From contig JACEEZ010016253.1 in assembly GCA_016584305.1 (NCBI GenBank), forward strand, positions 117,501 to 181,500: 64,000 nucleotides of DNA, in the 5' to 3' direction. Source of the stretch: Chionoecetes opilio. Lineage: Eukaryota; Arthropoda; Malacostraca; Decapoda; Majidae. Shown piece by piece: positions 21,931-33,062 of the stretch. Position 1 is the first letter of the stretch; every line of letters starts with the position of its first letter. The notes beneath the pieces are model-generated. The model saw only the letters and a list, made by a program, of their open reading frames with translations, had not been told where the DNA came from and did no database searches. Made by a program: the position numbers and the translations under genes.

Positions 21931-22089
21931 TGGGGTTGGAAACAGAAGGGCTGGGGCGGCGGGTGATGTTTATTGGAAGACTTAACTTAATTACAGAGAG
22001 CTGACAGGATGATGGTCACTCCTCGCCGGAGTCACAACTGCCCGGCCTCGGGTGACGCGGAGCTGTGGCGGGAAGATGAGGGTTGCCAC
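21931..22089 (-). repeat. Right LTR-like direct repeat
   Basis: It matches 14911-15072 with small indels. It is followed on the right by CACACCCCCAACTT, which on the minus strand is a purine-rich run ending at the repeat. Confidence 0.75.
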
Positions 22090-22639
22090 ACACCCCCAAC
22101 TTATTTTTTTCAAATTGGGGCAGTGCTTGTCAAAGAGGCGTGTTCTTGATGTAGAAAGCTACCATTTCAGCTGCTAGCGTGAGTTGGGAATGTTAATCAT
22201 CTTTACCTCTCTGTGTGATGTTGTGTATGACTGTGTGTGTGCTTAAATTGTGAGTCTAATAGGATGTGGTATGTAGTGGATATTTGGTGTTTGTCATTGT
22301 ATCACTTGTCCTATTTATCTGTCCTTCATTATCATTCTTTGTATTATCACTTAATGTTTGTTCTGAGTTCTGTCTTCTATTTTCTGTTAGATTTGCGATG
22401 GTACTAGTGTAGTAAGAAGCGGAAGTAAGTGAGGGAGTACATTAACTACAGGATTACATCAATCCTCGTGATCGGCATCGAGAAACCTCAGTGTGTGACT
22501 GTGCTTCAAGTGCTGGGGAACGATCTATGAGGCCTAGTAGTTGAAGAATAATGTGCTGACCATCAATCCACAGTATGCTGAGAAAGCCCCGATTCTTCAG
22601 GCGCCTCGAAAGTAGTTTGGTGAAAACAGGAAAATGGAT
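22090..22639 (+). other. Non-coding interior of the hAT element
   Basis: No motif of any protein was found. It lies between the Gypsy right repeat and the start of recognisable hAT transposase and is T/G rich. It probably holds the transposase leader, with possible additional insertions. Confidence 0.4.
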
Positions 22640-24165
22640 GCGGACTGGGCTTTCCAAAACAACCGACCTTCAAGTGTAGTTGAGGCATCATACGAGGTTG
22701 CCTCGAAATAGCGAGCAAAAGAGCCACACAATGGTGAAACCTTAATCAAACGACGTACTTTAAAGATGAGTCAAAGCGTGTTCTTGGAGATGCAAGTGTT
22801 AAACGGAAAATTCAACAAAATTTCCTTGTTCAAACGACACAGTGAAGCGGAGAATTAATGAAAATGTCAGGATGGAATAAAGGAAAAAAGTGATACAGGA
22901 GATCAAATAGTCTCCAACTGGTATGTTTGCAATACAGCTGGAGGAGTAACGGATGTGAGTCTTGGCACAGCTATAGTGCTTTGTTAGGTATGTTTTATTG
23001 GTTGATATCAAGGAAGAAATCGTTATGTACACAGATTGAGACCACCACAACAGCTAAAGATGTGTGGAAAAGCTATCTTCTGTCTTCAAAGCTAACAGGA
23101 TCCCTGGGAAAAATGTTGTGAGTCTGTACAGACGGTGGCTCCAGCGTATGCTGGGATCAAAATCAGGGTATTCCAGAAGCGTGTAAGGAAGTAGCTCCGA
23201 ATGGAGTAAGGGGTTCATTGTATGATCCATCGGTTTGCACTGCGTCGAAAACCCCTCCATGAGAACTGTGAAAGATCCGGGAGGCAATGGTCAAAGGCGT
23301 CAACTTTGTAAAAGCTGGAGCTCTGAACTCTCGCCTTTTGCCAGAACCTTTGTAGAGGACATGGATTCGGAGCATTGACGCTCTCCTCTTTTACTCCAAA
23401 TGCGCTGGCTTTCCAAGGGCAATGTTGTGAATCGAGTGTTTGAATTCGGGGAGCTTAAATGTTCCTGGAAATGCAAGGGAAAGATGATCTGTTGAGTCAC
23501 TTAATGAGGTTTTGGGGAGCACGTCTCTGCATATTTAGCAGATATTGAGCAGCTAAATAGGTTGAATCTGAAGCAACAGGGCAAGGAAAGAAATTGTGTT
23601 TCACTGATGGATGTCTTCGGAGATATTCTTGCAAGCTCCAGCAAATTGCAAAAGGAAAGTCGTGCGGGAATGTTGCTATGTTCGAAAACCTTTCAGCTGT
23701 TCCTTGACTAGAATGAGAAGATAGTACTGCTTGACCCATTACTGAATGAAATCACTCAGCATCCCTGATATCCTTGGAAAGTGAACGTTAATAGGTATTT
23801 CACAGATTGAGAGGATGAAGGGAAGTGGTAATGAATCCATTCTCTGGCACTTTGATATTACTACATTCCCAGGATGTTCAGTACGAATTCCTTGATCTCA
23901 ACAGATTGCTGCCAAATATCTCTATGAGAAAAAATTATGAATGTATTCTGGTGTTCAATGCATCAGTCATATCCAAAGTCAGTGAGATGTGCACGTCGAC
24001 TACTCTTGCCTTTTCCAAACTACCTATTTATGTGAGCTGGTTTCTCCCCCCTTCTACAAATACAAGAATAATAGCCGGAAACCGATTGGAGGTGACCCCG
24101 ACATGAGATGTGCAGTGTCAGGACACAACCGTCGGATTCGTCAACGACTGAAAAAGAAACAAATA
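22640..24165 (+). pseudogene. hAT transposase (ZBED5/SCAND3-like), decayed
   Basis: Recognisable blocks occur in order with many stops and shifts: ASYEVAS (about 22690), KRRTLKMS, AMLGSKSGFQ (about 23148), VHCMIHRFALRRKP (about 23215), CFLEMQGKDDLLSH (about 23462), GNVAMFENLSAV (about 23672), NPFSG, DVQYEFLDL (about 23877), KVSEMCTSTTLAFSKLPI (about 23975) and TRIIAGNRLEVTPT (about 24065). These are hallmarks of the ZBED5/SCAND3-type hAT transposase group, which is domesticated in vertebrates. The C-terminal hAT dimerisation segment is the best preserved part (LAFSKLPIYVSWFLPPSTNT). The BED zinc finger at the N-terminus was not identified. Confidence 0.8.
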
Positions 24166-24480
24166 TAGATTCCACTGAGTGTGATAAAATATGCAGAGGA
24201 TTAATTGAATCTTTTTCCCAACCAGATCAAATTGCTAGTGTCCGCTAGTCTTTTGTAGGCAAGTGAGTAAGTACGCATATCACAGAAATTATCATATATG
24301 AGATAATATGACTTGTAAACTTTGATAATAAAGCCAAGGGTGTCTTTCATCAACATTTTTAATTTTTTTTTTTACCTTTTTTGGCGCGGTGGGGATTTGG
24401 AGAAAAGTGAAGGGGAGCCAACGAATGTGGAGTTCATGAGGGGTGGAATGGAGTGAAAAAGGTTTGGAGAACCACTAGGA

Positions 24481-26480
24481 CTCTAGTCTTATACTATGGA
24501 CTGAAGCTGGGATGTGACATAACGCACGAAGACATTCAGTGGCATAACCTTGGAATGTCTTTGCTCAGTCCCTGGTCGCACACATGGTGCGTATGCAAGC
24601 ACCATCCAGGATGTTGACCTGTACTCCTGGAGGGTGGAGAGATCCTCTTTCACTGGAACAAGTTTTCCAGGCAGGGCATCAAGTCCAGACTTGGTTCAGT
24701 TATCAGGCCACCCATCTGAGACAGAAAACGGGGCCAGGCCACTGTTTCGTGCTGAAAGAACTCGCCCAAATCACCATGAGTATCGGGAGGCAATGTACAG
24801 CCTGGAGAGAAGAGCGAACAGTCGTTCTTTCAGGCGAGGACACTGTAGCTGTTTCCTTGACTTCTCTCTGACTGGTGGGCGGCCCTGGAAAAGATGGAGG
24901 TGTTCGCTGATGGGATCTTGTAGCACTGTCTGGTTCACAAGCCTCTCTTCAACTATGTATCAACTTGCTCGAGTCCAAGTTTCTCCATCTGCCGCACTGT
25001 GCTGCCACTATGTGTCCACAAGTCTCTGTGTTCAGGGACAAGGAGATCACTGTGTATTTCAGCGAAACGGGTTCCCATCTCTTCCATGGCCTCGGCTCAG
25101 TGATCCGACATATTGTTGACAAATGCATCGTGCATGTCCTCTTCTGTGCATGATGATGTCATCTGTGTCATGCTCTCTCTGTTGATCCCTCGGAATTCCG
25201 AATTTAAACGAGCCAATCTCGGGACCAGATACAATCAGCGACGAAGAGGCAGGGAACTTCCGTCAGGTACAGCACCGCCGTCTCCCTTCAGGAAGCATTG
25301 TTCTGCTCATGGGCCTGAGTGACAATAGCAACGCAGAGGAAGCACCCGCTTTTGACTTCTTGACGACAATTTCCCTTCAGAACTCTAGCATAGACATCGG
25401 GAGGAGCGATTCGTGACACCATAGCTCGTAGGTGGATCGGCACCCATATCGAAGTCAGTGTGTATGGTCAGGCGAAGAGCAAGAAAACAAGGGACGATCT
25501 TAGACAGGGCCTCTATGTAGAAGCAGGAAGTCGGCCTCACGTATCGCCTCTCACGTAATACCATCATAGCCAGCTCCAGCTGCAGGATGAAGTACCAGAA
25601 TTGGAATGAGGACATGCATCGGACCTGCATCACACCAGTCTCAATGGCACCACTTCACTGCATCTTACAGAGTCGGATGTATCTCCCTGTAGGCACTCGC
25701 GGAATAGATACAGGCTACTGGCTGGGACTGGGAGACCGTCTGTGGGTCCACGGGGATGCTTTTAGAAACGAATCGCTGTGCACACTGGTAGCAACCCGGC
25801 CTGAACGAGTGTACTGTCCAGCCGCCTGCCCTCCAGAAGATCTCCAAGGACCTTTGATGGACGCCATCTCGATGTGTAGCCACCAAACCTCAATACGAAC
25901 GATCTCGCCATAACTTTACGTGCCCATCGCCATGGATCTGCTTGCAGAGTGTTAGAGGGATGTTCCACATGTGAGGACAGGATCTTGCCAGGGTTCAGGA
26001 CATCTAAACTGCTGTCTCAGATGTCCATCGAGTGGCGATCATGGCTTACGGATTTGCCCTCGTCAGGAAAAGGGCGGTAGGAAGGACGGAGAGCCACATT
26101 CATGTCTCTGGTGGTTCGTGCTGCTGCTGGCTTGCATGGTATGCAGCCAGGAGATCATCTCCCCTTAGGCTGTCAGAGTCAACCACCTGCTTCAGGTGCT
26201 CCAGCCAGCTGTAAGCAGGCATATAATAACATAATTATTAAACATGAAATGTATGTACATGTGGTAAATTGTGCTGATTGTAAATAAAGTGGGATAATGT
26301 TAATGGAATATGTGAAAACCTACCGATAATTACTTCCGCAAAGGCTTGAGGTATGAGCTGACAGCTGCTCGGTTTGGACTTCTTTGCTTGGCACCGGTGG
26401 GTGTTGCCGGGAAGAGCTAACAGGAGGGTGTAATGCCCATATCGGGCAGGATAGTATGAGAAATTATCAATAATTCTCGA
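24481..26480 (-). pseudogene. DTDVVVLA-type transposon protein, central piece (piece 2 of 4)
   Basis: On the minus strand the readable order is: YRWLEHLKQVVDS (across an intron, see 26209-26323), LLAAYHASQQQ, IEMASIKVLGDLLEG (about 25880), ALVQAG with TADSFLKASP, HQVTASSLYI, FQFWYFILQLELAMMVL (about 25610), YIEALSKIVPCF, IDQAHEQNNA, KGDGGAV (about 25280), PPVREKSRKQLQ (about 24885) and NVFVRYVTSQLQSIV (about 24530-24495). These are consecutive conserved segments of the same large family whose C-terminal half is at 10150-11215. Frameshifts separate most blocks. The piece is cut at 24481 by the hAT insertion. The upstream end near 26480 is uncertain. Confidence 0.8.
26209..26323 (-). other. Candidate 115-bp spliceosomal intron in the transposon gene
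   Basis: Minus-strand donor CG|GTAGGTTTTC and acceptor TGCCTGCTTACAG|CTGG enclose 115 bases. Joining the exons gives the codon CG+C followed by TGG, reading NYRWLEH, which fits the YRWLDH motif of the family, while reading through does not. The retained splice sites imply the element was a spliced genomic gene, not a retrocopy. Confidence 0.55.
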
Positions 26481-26529
26481 GTTATCTCGTAAGCAGTTCA
26501 TTTTTTTAGTTTTCACGGGTGATCATCGC

Positions 26530-27660
26530 CCTTTCTTTCTAAACCGCCATTTTGTTTATCTTCTTTACTTCCTCTCCGCCATTTTCTTTCTTCCTTCCTC
26601 CATCCCACCCCCGAATGCCAGATGCGAGTATTCGGGAATAATTATTCCGCGATCGTGATACTAATGATTTCAAATCTTTTCATCTTTCCCCAGCTATCTG
26701 ATCAGACGAGTAACCACTCCCAGAATTATTAATGTCTTCAAAATAATCCCTATCGTTATCGGTCTGGTCATTACATGGAACGTGTTAGTAAAGATACGCG
26801 CTAAATGAAAGTCTACCAAATTTCTAAGAACACTTCCACACCCTCTCGCTTTGAAAATGCGTTCGGACTTTTGACGTGAAAACAAATCACACTCTTCTCG
26901 TGATATTAGATTACGCAATTAAATTTCTATATCAAAGTAAACAGGTCGTATATAGGAAGCCTTTGAATTAGGCTTCAAGAGTTTCATATTTATTAGTTAG
27001 TTGTGATTATAAGCTCTTCATTTGAGGTCACGTCAAGACCCTTCAAACGATTCCCCTTTTCGGCCCGGGCGGTGTAAAAACGCCGGGACACAGCCAGTCC
27101 ATGCTCAACCCTTTGTAGGTAAGCGATCCACATTCGCTCCTGTATTCCCACCCCCCTTTTCCTTGTTATCTATATTTCAAAATAGAGTAAACGAATGTTT
27201 AGTTACGCTACGTACGGGAGGTCTACCCATCCTATAAGTATATAACGAGTCCATGCTCAAACCCTCTTGTAGGATTTCGACGGAGGAGTCTCCATCATCC
27301 TTCCTCTGGAAGAGGGCTCGCTCTAAGTGTCCCTCTTCAAGCACCCAGAAAACACAAAGAAGGAGGGCTCCGGGAGTCCCTCCGTATGTCTTACGGGCGG
27401 CCGACGGAATGTACGACGTAGGGCGCTGGATTTGTCAGAGGCTCACCGGCGGGCGCTCCCAGCGGCCCGCCGTAGGGCATATGACCTTTGCCGCTGTATA
27501 TTAAATGATTGAGGAATATTTACGGTTACACTTTCTAAGCTAATACTTGCAGATACAGTTATGTTTTTAGAGGTGTTGCACAGACCACATTAGCCGCTAA
27601 AGTGTGGGCCCGTACCGAGAGTCATGCTGAAGGGCGGAGCAGACAACCTCGTTGACTGAA
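26530..27660. other. Gene-free stretch
   Basis: No gene was recognised. The phrase AGTCCATGCTCAA-ACCCT with TTGTAGG occurs twice (27097 and 27250). Short GC-rich frames in 27250-27510 show no family motif. Confidence 0.4.
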
Positions 27661-27664
27661 GAAG

Positions 27665-27790
27665 GGTACCATAAAAGGGATATTTTTCTCATGACAGAGC
27701 AGCGCACGACGGTCGCAAAGACACGGTGACGGGTCTTTGGGCCGACTACGTCGCGCTTCCTTCGTTCGAAAAATATCCCTTTATGGTACC
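27665..27790. repeat. Inverted repeat bounded by GGTACC
   Basis: GGTACCATAAAAGGGATAT at 27665 is mirrored by ATATCCCTTTATGGTACC ending at 27790; the arms are 24 bases and the spacer about 78 bases. The right arm is also the start of the repeated segment described next. Confidence 0.85.
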
Positions 27791-28600
27791 CATTCCGGTC
27801 AACGAAGGTCGTCGCTCACCCTTCAGCATCGACTCTCGGTAAGGGGCCATGGATGTTCAACACCACAAAACATTACTAATATGCAATATGCTCTAAGTAC
27901 AGCCAAAATATTTTTGGTGTTAATCCGTAATATGTGATGAAGAGAACACAACTCACTTTGACTTTAGTTAATTTTACACAAAAAAAATTCTGCATTGGAT
28001 GTACATCGGTGGGGAACAGCCATGAAGACGAGAGAACTGAAGATTGAAGATTTGTAAATCGAGACCATTTCAACATTAAAATAATTTGCAGGCCATTACA
28101 AAACATGACAAAATATGAACTATTAAAAATAACAGAGATTTTTGGTCAACCTTTCAAACACTCGAATAGCATGGATTTTCTTACTATTTGATTCCTGTAA
28201 CCTATCCATCCATCCGCATATACCAGCTTTGCTGTCTACCATCCTGTCTCTATAATATCATACGCCTTTTCCTTAACATAAGGGAGATGCGCTAGGGGTC
28301 GACTCCACGTAAATAAATAAAATAATAAAAACACTAAATATTAATATAAATCTATAGAAAATATATATATATATGTATATATCTAAGATTATATAGATAT
28401 TATATATATAGAGATATTATATATATATAATCTATATATATATATATCATAGATATAATAGTATATACTAATAATATCATAGATAATCTAGATATATATA
28501 TATATATATAGATATGTTATATATAGTCACTGCAAAAAAAAATTAGGGGACCAAGAAGCTTCAGATTTTTTGCCTTCTATTGATGTGTTAAAATTCTTGA
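27767..28600. repeat. Repeat unit A, copy 1
   Basis: The unit runs from AACGAAGGTCGTCG through GGGCCATGGA, ACATTACTAATATGCAATATG, TTCTGCATTGGAT, ACTTCCTGTACCTATCC-like text and a GTCGACTCCAC segment. Then come an (AT)n microsatellite (28340-28525) and TCACTGCAAAAAAAAATTAG. It recurs at 28608, 30605 (partial) and 31150. Confidence 0.85.
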
Positions 28601-28607
28601 GTTGTCC

Positions 28608-29178
28608 GAAAAATACCTTTAGTACACTTCCTGTCAACGAAGGTCGTCGGATCAACCTATATGATCTCGGTAAGGGCCATGGACTGTTCAACACCCAAAA
28701 AACATTACTAATATGCAATATGCTCTAAGTCCAAGCCCAAAATATTTTGTCGTTATCAGTTAATGATGAAGAGAAACAACAACTCACTTTGCGGACTTCG
28801 TTTATTTTTACACAAAAAAATTCTGCATTGGATTTACATGGTGGAAACAGCCATGAAGAACGAGATGAATGAAGATTGAAGATTGGGTAATCGAGATCCA
28901 TTTCAACTTTTAAAATAATTTGCAGGCCATACAAACATACAATAGAACTAAAAAATTAACCAGATATTTTGGTCAACCTTTTAAAACACTCGAATTAGCA
29001 GGATTTCCTTCCTATTTTACTTCCTGTACCTATCCATCCACCTTCATATACCACTCTGCTGTCATACCATCCTGTCTCTATAATATCATACGCCTTTCCT
29101 TTTAACATAGGGCAGATGCGCTAGGGTCGACTCCACTGTAAATAAATAATAAATAAATAAAAATATTAAATATATAAA

Positions 29179-29211
<33 letters not shown>

Positions 29212-29269
29212 ATATGTATATATAAAAATATATTATAAAAAATTTTATATAGATATATATATATATATT

Positions 29270-29301
<32 letters not shown>

Positions 29302-29440
29302 AAATTTTATATATATATATATATATATAATAAAATATATTATATATATGTATATATAGCCCACTGCAAAAAAAAAATTAGGACAAGAACGTCTTCAGAT
29401 TTTTTGCCCTTCTCAGTGATGTGTTAAATTCTTGAGTTTG
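28608..29440. repeat. Repeat unit A, copy 2
   Basis: Same landmarks as copy 1, with an expanded (AT)n tract at 29165-29360 and the same right edge, TGATGTGTTAAATTCTTGAG. Confidence 0.85.
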
Positions 29441-30600
29441 TCGTATATCTGACATCTCACTGGGCTGGAGGTTAGTCCTCACAGTGCTCCACATCGCTCA
29501 GGCTGCACTAAAGATATGTATGAAGGGGAGAGGGTTGCCATCTTTGCTCCTTGCGCCTAAATTTTCCCCCTCACCCACCCTTCCCCTACCCCCTCCCCCA
29601 GGTCTACAGATGCATTTTTCCTGACAAATCAATCCATTGTTAAGACACATATAGTCACTTTGTACAGTGGTGGCAAGTCCATGAGCCAGATAGCATGGGA
29701 GACGGGAACCTCCAAAAATCTGTCTCAATCGGTGCATGCAGGCTCTAAATGATGAGTTGGAACTAGTTGGGGGAAAGAGAGTTAGAACGACCTCGGAAAA
29801 AAGTCAAAGACTTTCTTGCTTGGCTTCTTTGTGTTCCATGCTGCTTGGTCTTCTTTGAGTTTTCCGAGGTTTCTAACTCTTTTTCCACCAAAACATGGTG
29901 AGAGAGAGATGTGTGAGACATGAATTAAGAGAAGGGAAAAAAAAAAAAAAAAAGTTCATTTTGCAGGTTTATCCCTCCTCCTTTTTCCCCTTCATGTCTC
30001 CACCATCTCACCACCACAGCTGTCACTATACACCCTCTTCCTCTTTCCCCCCACCACACACCCCCCCCCCTCCCACGGCATCCACACGCCCTAACTCCCC
30101 CTACACTACACAACACGGGAACAAGGGAAACACAGAACGTGTCTCTAGCTTCCTTGCATGGAATGAAGCGAAAGTATACAACACCCAGTTCCTGAAGTGA
30201 AAAAGTTTTTTGTCGGGCCTGCCTCTTTTTTTCTATCGGTGTCTGCCTGAAAATCCGTGAAAATGTACTAGTTGTGACAGCATATTGTATGTCCCTTTAA
30301 AACATTTCTTCGATATGTATGTTTTATTTAGAACGTGTTCTTGTATTATTCATTCTTCATCTTTTGGTTTCATGTCTGGCTCAATATAAACAGGATGAAC
30401 ACTTTAATTTAGGTCAGAGGCATCAAGTGAGTGGGCCCGCAGACTGGTTACCCCCTGCCGCACGGCGGCACGTCGATCGCACGCGCACCACAGGACACCC
30501 TTGAGCGAGGTATATTCTTGTAGCGTCTTTGGCGACTTGCCCCGCGGGGTATGCCTCCAATGATTGATGCGATCAGGCTTAAGTGTTGTTCTCCTGAGCC
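29441..30600. repeat. Repeat unit B, copy 1
   Basis: The unit starts TCTGACATCTCACTGGGCTGG and includes a hairpin at 29779-29880 (GTTAGAACGACCTCGGAAAA against TTTTCCGAGGTTTCTAAC). An A-rich tract at 29937 and a CCACCACA-rich tract follow. It ends with the GC-rich outer block of the palindromic family (CTGCCGCACGGCGG, 30457) and CCTCCAATGATTGATGCGAT. A second copy lies at 31955-33062. Confidence 0.8.
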
Positions 30601-30604
30601 AACA

Positions 30605-31145
30605 CCAGCCTGAGGATAGCTGATTTGTAATCGAGATCATTTCAACATTAAATAATTTGCAGGCATACAAAACATACAAAATTATGACTATAAAATTAAC
30701 CAATATTTTTGGTCAACCTTTCAAACACTCGAATTAGCAGGATTTCCTTCCTATTTTACTTCCTGTACCTATCCATCCACCTTTATATACCACTCTGCTG
30801 TCATACCATCCTGTCTCTATAATATCATACGCCTTTTCCCTTTTTAAAATAAGGGCAGATGCGCTAGGGTCGACTCCACTGTAAATAAATAAATAAATAA
30901 ATAAATAAAATAATATAAATATAAAATAAATATATATATTATGTATATAATTATATTTTAATATGTATATATATATATATATATATATAAAATATTAATA
31001 TATAATATATATATATTATATATATATATAATATATATATTATATATATATATATATATGTATATATAGTCACTGCAAAAAAAAAATTAGGACAGAACGT
31101 CTTCAGATTTTTTGCCCTTCTCAGTGATGTGTTAAAATTTTTTGG
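30605..31145. repeat. Repeat unit A, partial copy 3
   Basis: It begins within unit A at GATTTGTAATCGAGATC and runs to the right edge, with (AT)n at 30910-31065. It links unit B copy 1 to unit A copy 4. Confidence 0.85.
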
Positions 31146-31149
31146 GTTT

Positions 31150-33062
31150 GTCCGAAAAATTCCCTTTTTATGGTATTCCGAAACAAAGGTCGTCGCTCAA
31201 CTTCTCAGACTTGGGGGGCCATGGTTTTTTAAACCCCAAAAAAACTTATAATTATGCAAATGCTCTAAAAAAGCCAAATTTTTTTGTTACCAGTAATATA
31301 AAGAGAACCAAAAATCATTTTGGACTTCGTTTATTTTAACCAAAAAATTCTGCATTGGTTTTACAGGGGAACCCCATGAAAAACAAATGATAAAGATTGA
31401 AATTGAAATCGAGACCTTTCACTTTTAAAAATTTGCGGGCCCATAAAAAACATAAAAAATTATGAACTATAAAATTAACCAGATTTTTTTGGTAAACCTT
31501 TTCAACATCGAATTGCAGGTTTTCCCTTTTCCTATTTTACTTCCTGTACCTTCCATCCCCTTTCAATACCCTCTCTGTCAACCATCCTGTCCTATAATAT
31601 CATACCCCTTTTCCCTTTTACTAAGGGCGATGCCTGGGGTCGACTCCACTGAAAAATAAATAAATAAATAATAAAAAAATTAAATAATATATTAAATATA
31701 TATATTATATGTATAATATTTTAATATATATGTATATATATTATATATATATAATATTTAAAATTTTATATATTATATTTTAAAATATATATTATATAAT
31801 AAAAATTTTATATATTTTATATTATAATTTTATATTATATATTATATATTATATATATATATTATGTTATATAGTCCTGAAAAAAAAAAAATTGAAAAAA
31901 CGTCTTCAGTTTTTTTCCCCTTTTCCAGTGATGTGTTAAAATTTCTTGAGTTTGTCGTATTCTGACATCTCAGGGGCTGGAGGTTGTCCTCACAGTGCTC
32001 CACTCGTCAGGCTGCCAAGATATGTATAAAAGGGAGGGGGTTCCCATTTTTGCTCCTTGCGCAAAATTTTCCCCATCACCCCACTTCCTCTCCCCCCTCC
32101 CCCGGTCTCCCCAGGCTTTTTCCCTGCCCAATAAAATCCTTGTTAAGACCATATTCATTTTTGTAAGTGTGAACCAGGGCCCAGATAGCATGGGAGACGG
32201 GAACCTCCAAAATGCTGTCTCAATCTGGTGCACGGCTCTAAATGATGGTTGGTAACTATTTTGGTTGGAAAGAGTTAGAACGACCTCGGAAAATGTAAAA
32301 AGATTTGTTTTGTTTGGGTCTTCTTTGGTTCCTGTGCTTGTCTTCTTTGACTTTTTTCCGAGGTCTTTTCAAACTTTTTTTCCCCACCAAATAGGGGTGA
32401 GAGGAGAGGGTGGGACATAAATTAAAAAAGGGAAAAAAAAAAAAAAAGTTCTTTCGCAGGTTTATCCCCCTCCTTTTCCTCTTCTGCTCCATCCCCACCA
32501 CACTTCACTAAAAACCCCTCCCCCTCTTTCCCCCACCACACCCCCCTCCCCCCCCGGGCATCCACCACCCCTAACCCCCCCTCCCCTACATAAAACACGG
32601 GAAAAAGGAAAGCTACAACGTGCCCCTCTAGCCCCTTGCTGGGAATGGCGAAAGTAAAATACACCCGTTCCTGAAGTGAAAAAGTTTTTTTGTCGGCTGC
32701 CTCTTTTTTTCTATGGGTGTCTGCCTAAAAATCCGTAAAAAAATTATATTTGTGAACAGGGAATTTGTTTTTTAAAACATTTCTGTCAAGATGTTTTTTT
32801 TATGAACGGGGTTCTTGTTTATTCATTCTTCTTTTTTGGGTTTCATTCTGGCTCAATAAAAAAACGGGTATAGACACTTTAATTCAGGTCAGTTAGGCAT
32901 AAATGGTGGGCCAGCAGATGGTTAACTCCTCCCGCCGGCGGCAGTCGATCGCACGCGCACCACAGGACACCCTTGAGCAGGTATATTCTTTAGCGTCTTG
33001 GCGCTTCCCCCGGGGGTATGCCTCCATTTTGATGCGATCAGGTTAAGTGTTGTTCCCAGCCA
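31150..33062. repeat. Repeat units A+B, second full copy, low sequence quality
   Basis: The segment repeats 28608-30600 at an offset of about 2.54 kb. Homopolymers are expanded or shortened and scattered bases are missing relative to the first copy, for example GGTTTTCCCTTTTCC for GGATTTCCTTCC. The damage is uniform, which suggests poor base calling or consensus rather than evolutionary decay. Confidence 0.8.

Larger units (their letters stand above)
14911..22089 (-). mobile_element. Decayed Gypsy-like LTR retrotransposon
   Basis: Direct repeats at 14911-15072 and 21931-22089 (about 160 bases) bound minus-strand coding remains in the order expected from 22 kb down to 17 kb: gag-like, RT, RNase H, integrase, pol C-terminus. 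Read on the minus strand, the repeats start TGGCAACCC and end CCAACCCCA, so they look like short LTRs. The right copy is preceded by a purine-rich GTTGGGGGTGTG, while the expected tract before the left copy is poor, so the exact element structure remains uncertain. A Harbinger-like fragment (15604-16795) and microsatellites were inserted into the 3' part. Confidence 0.6.
14291..24480 (+). mobile_element. hAT DNA transposon (ZBED5/Charlie-like), split by a Gypsy element
   Basis: The left end is CACTGGTTCTCAACCTGG. The right end, read inward, is TAGTGGTTCTCCAAACC. Both match the CAGTGGTTCTCAACC terminus of Charlie-type hAT elements. Near-identical 8-bp target duplications flank it. The transposase remnant lies at 22640-24160, close to the right end, while the left 200-600 bases are non-coding. 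About 7.2 kb between the halves belongs to a later LTR-element insertion and to repeats carried with it. Confidence 0.8.

Noticed and set aside
24550..25119. Plus-strand 189-residue protein
   Set aside because: It is the antisense of the DTDVVVLA-type gene, whose minus-strand blocks (PPVREKSRKQLQ, NVFVRYVTSQLQ) explain the sequence.
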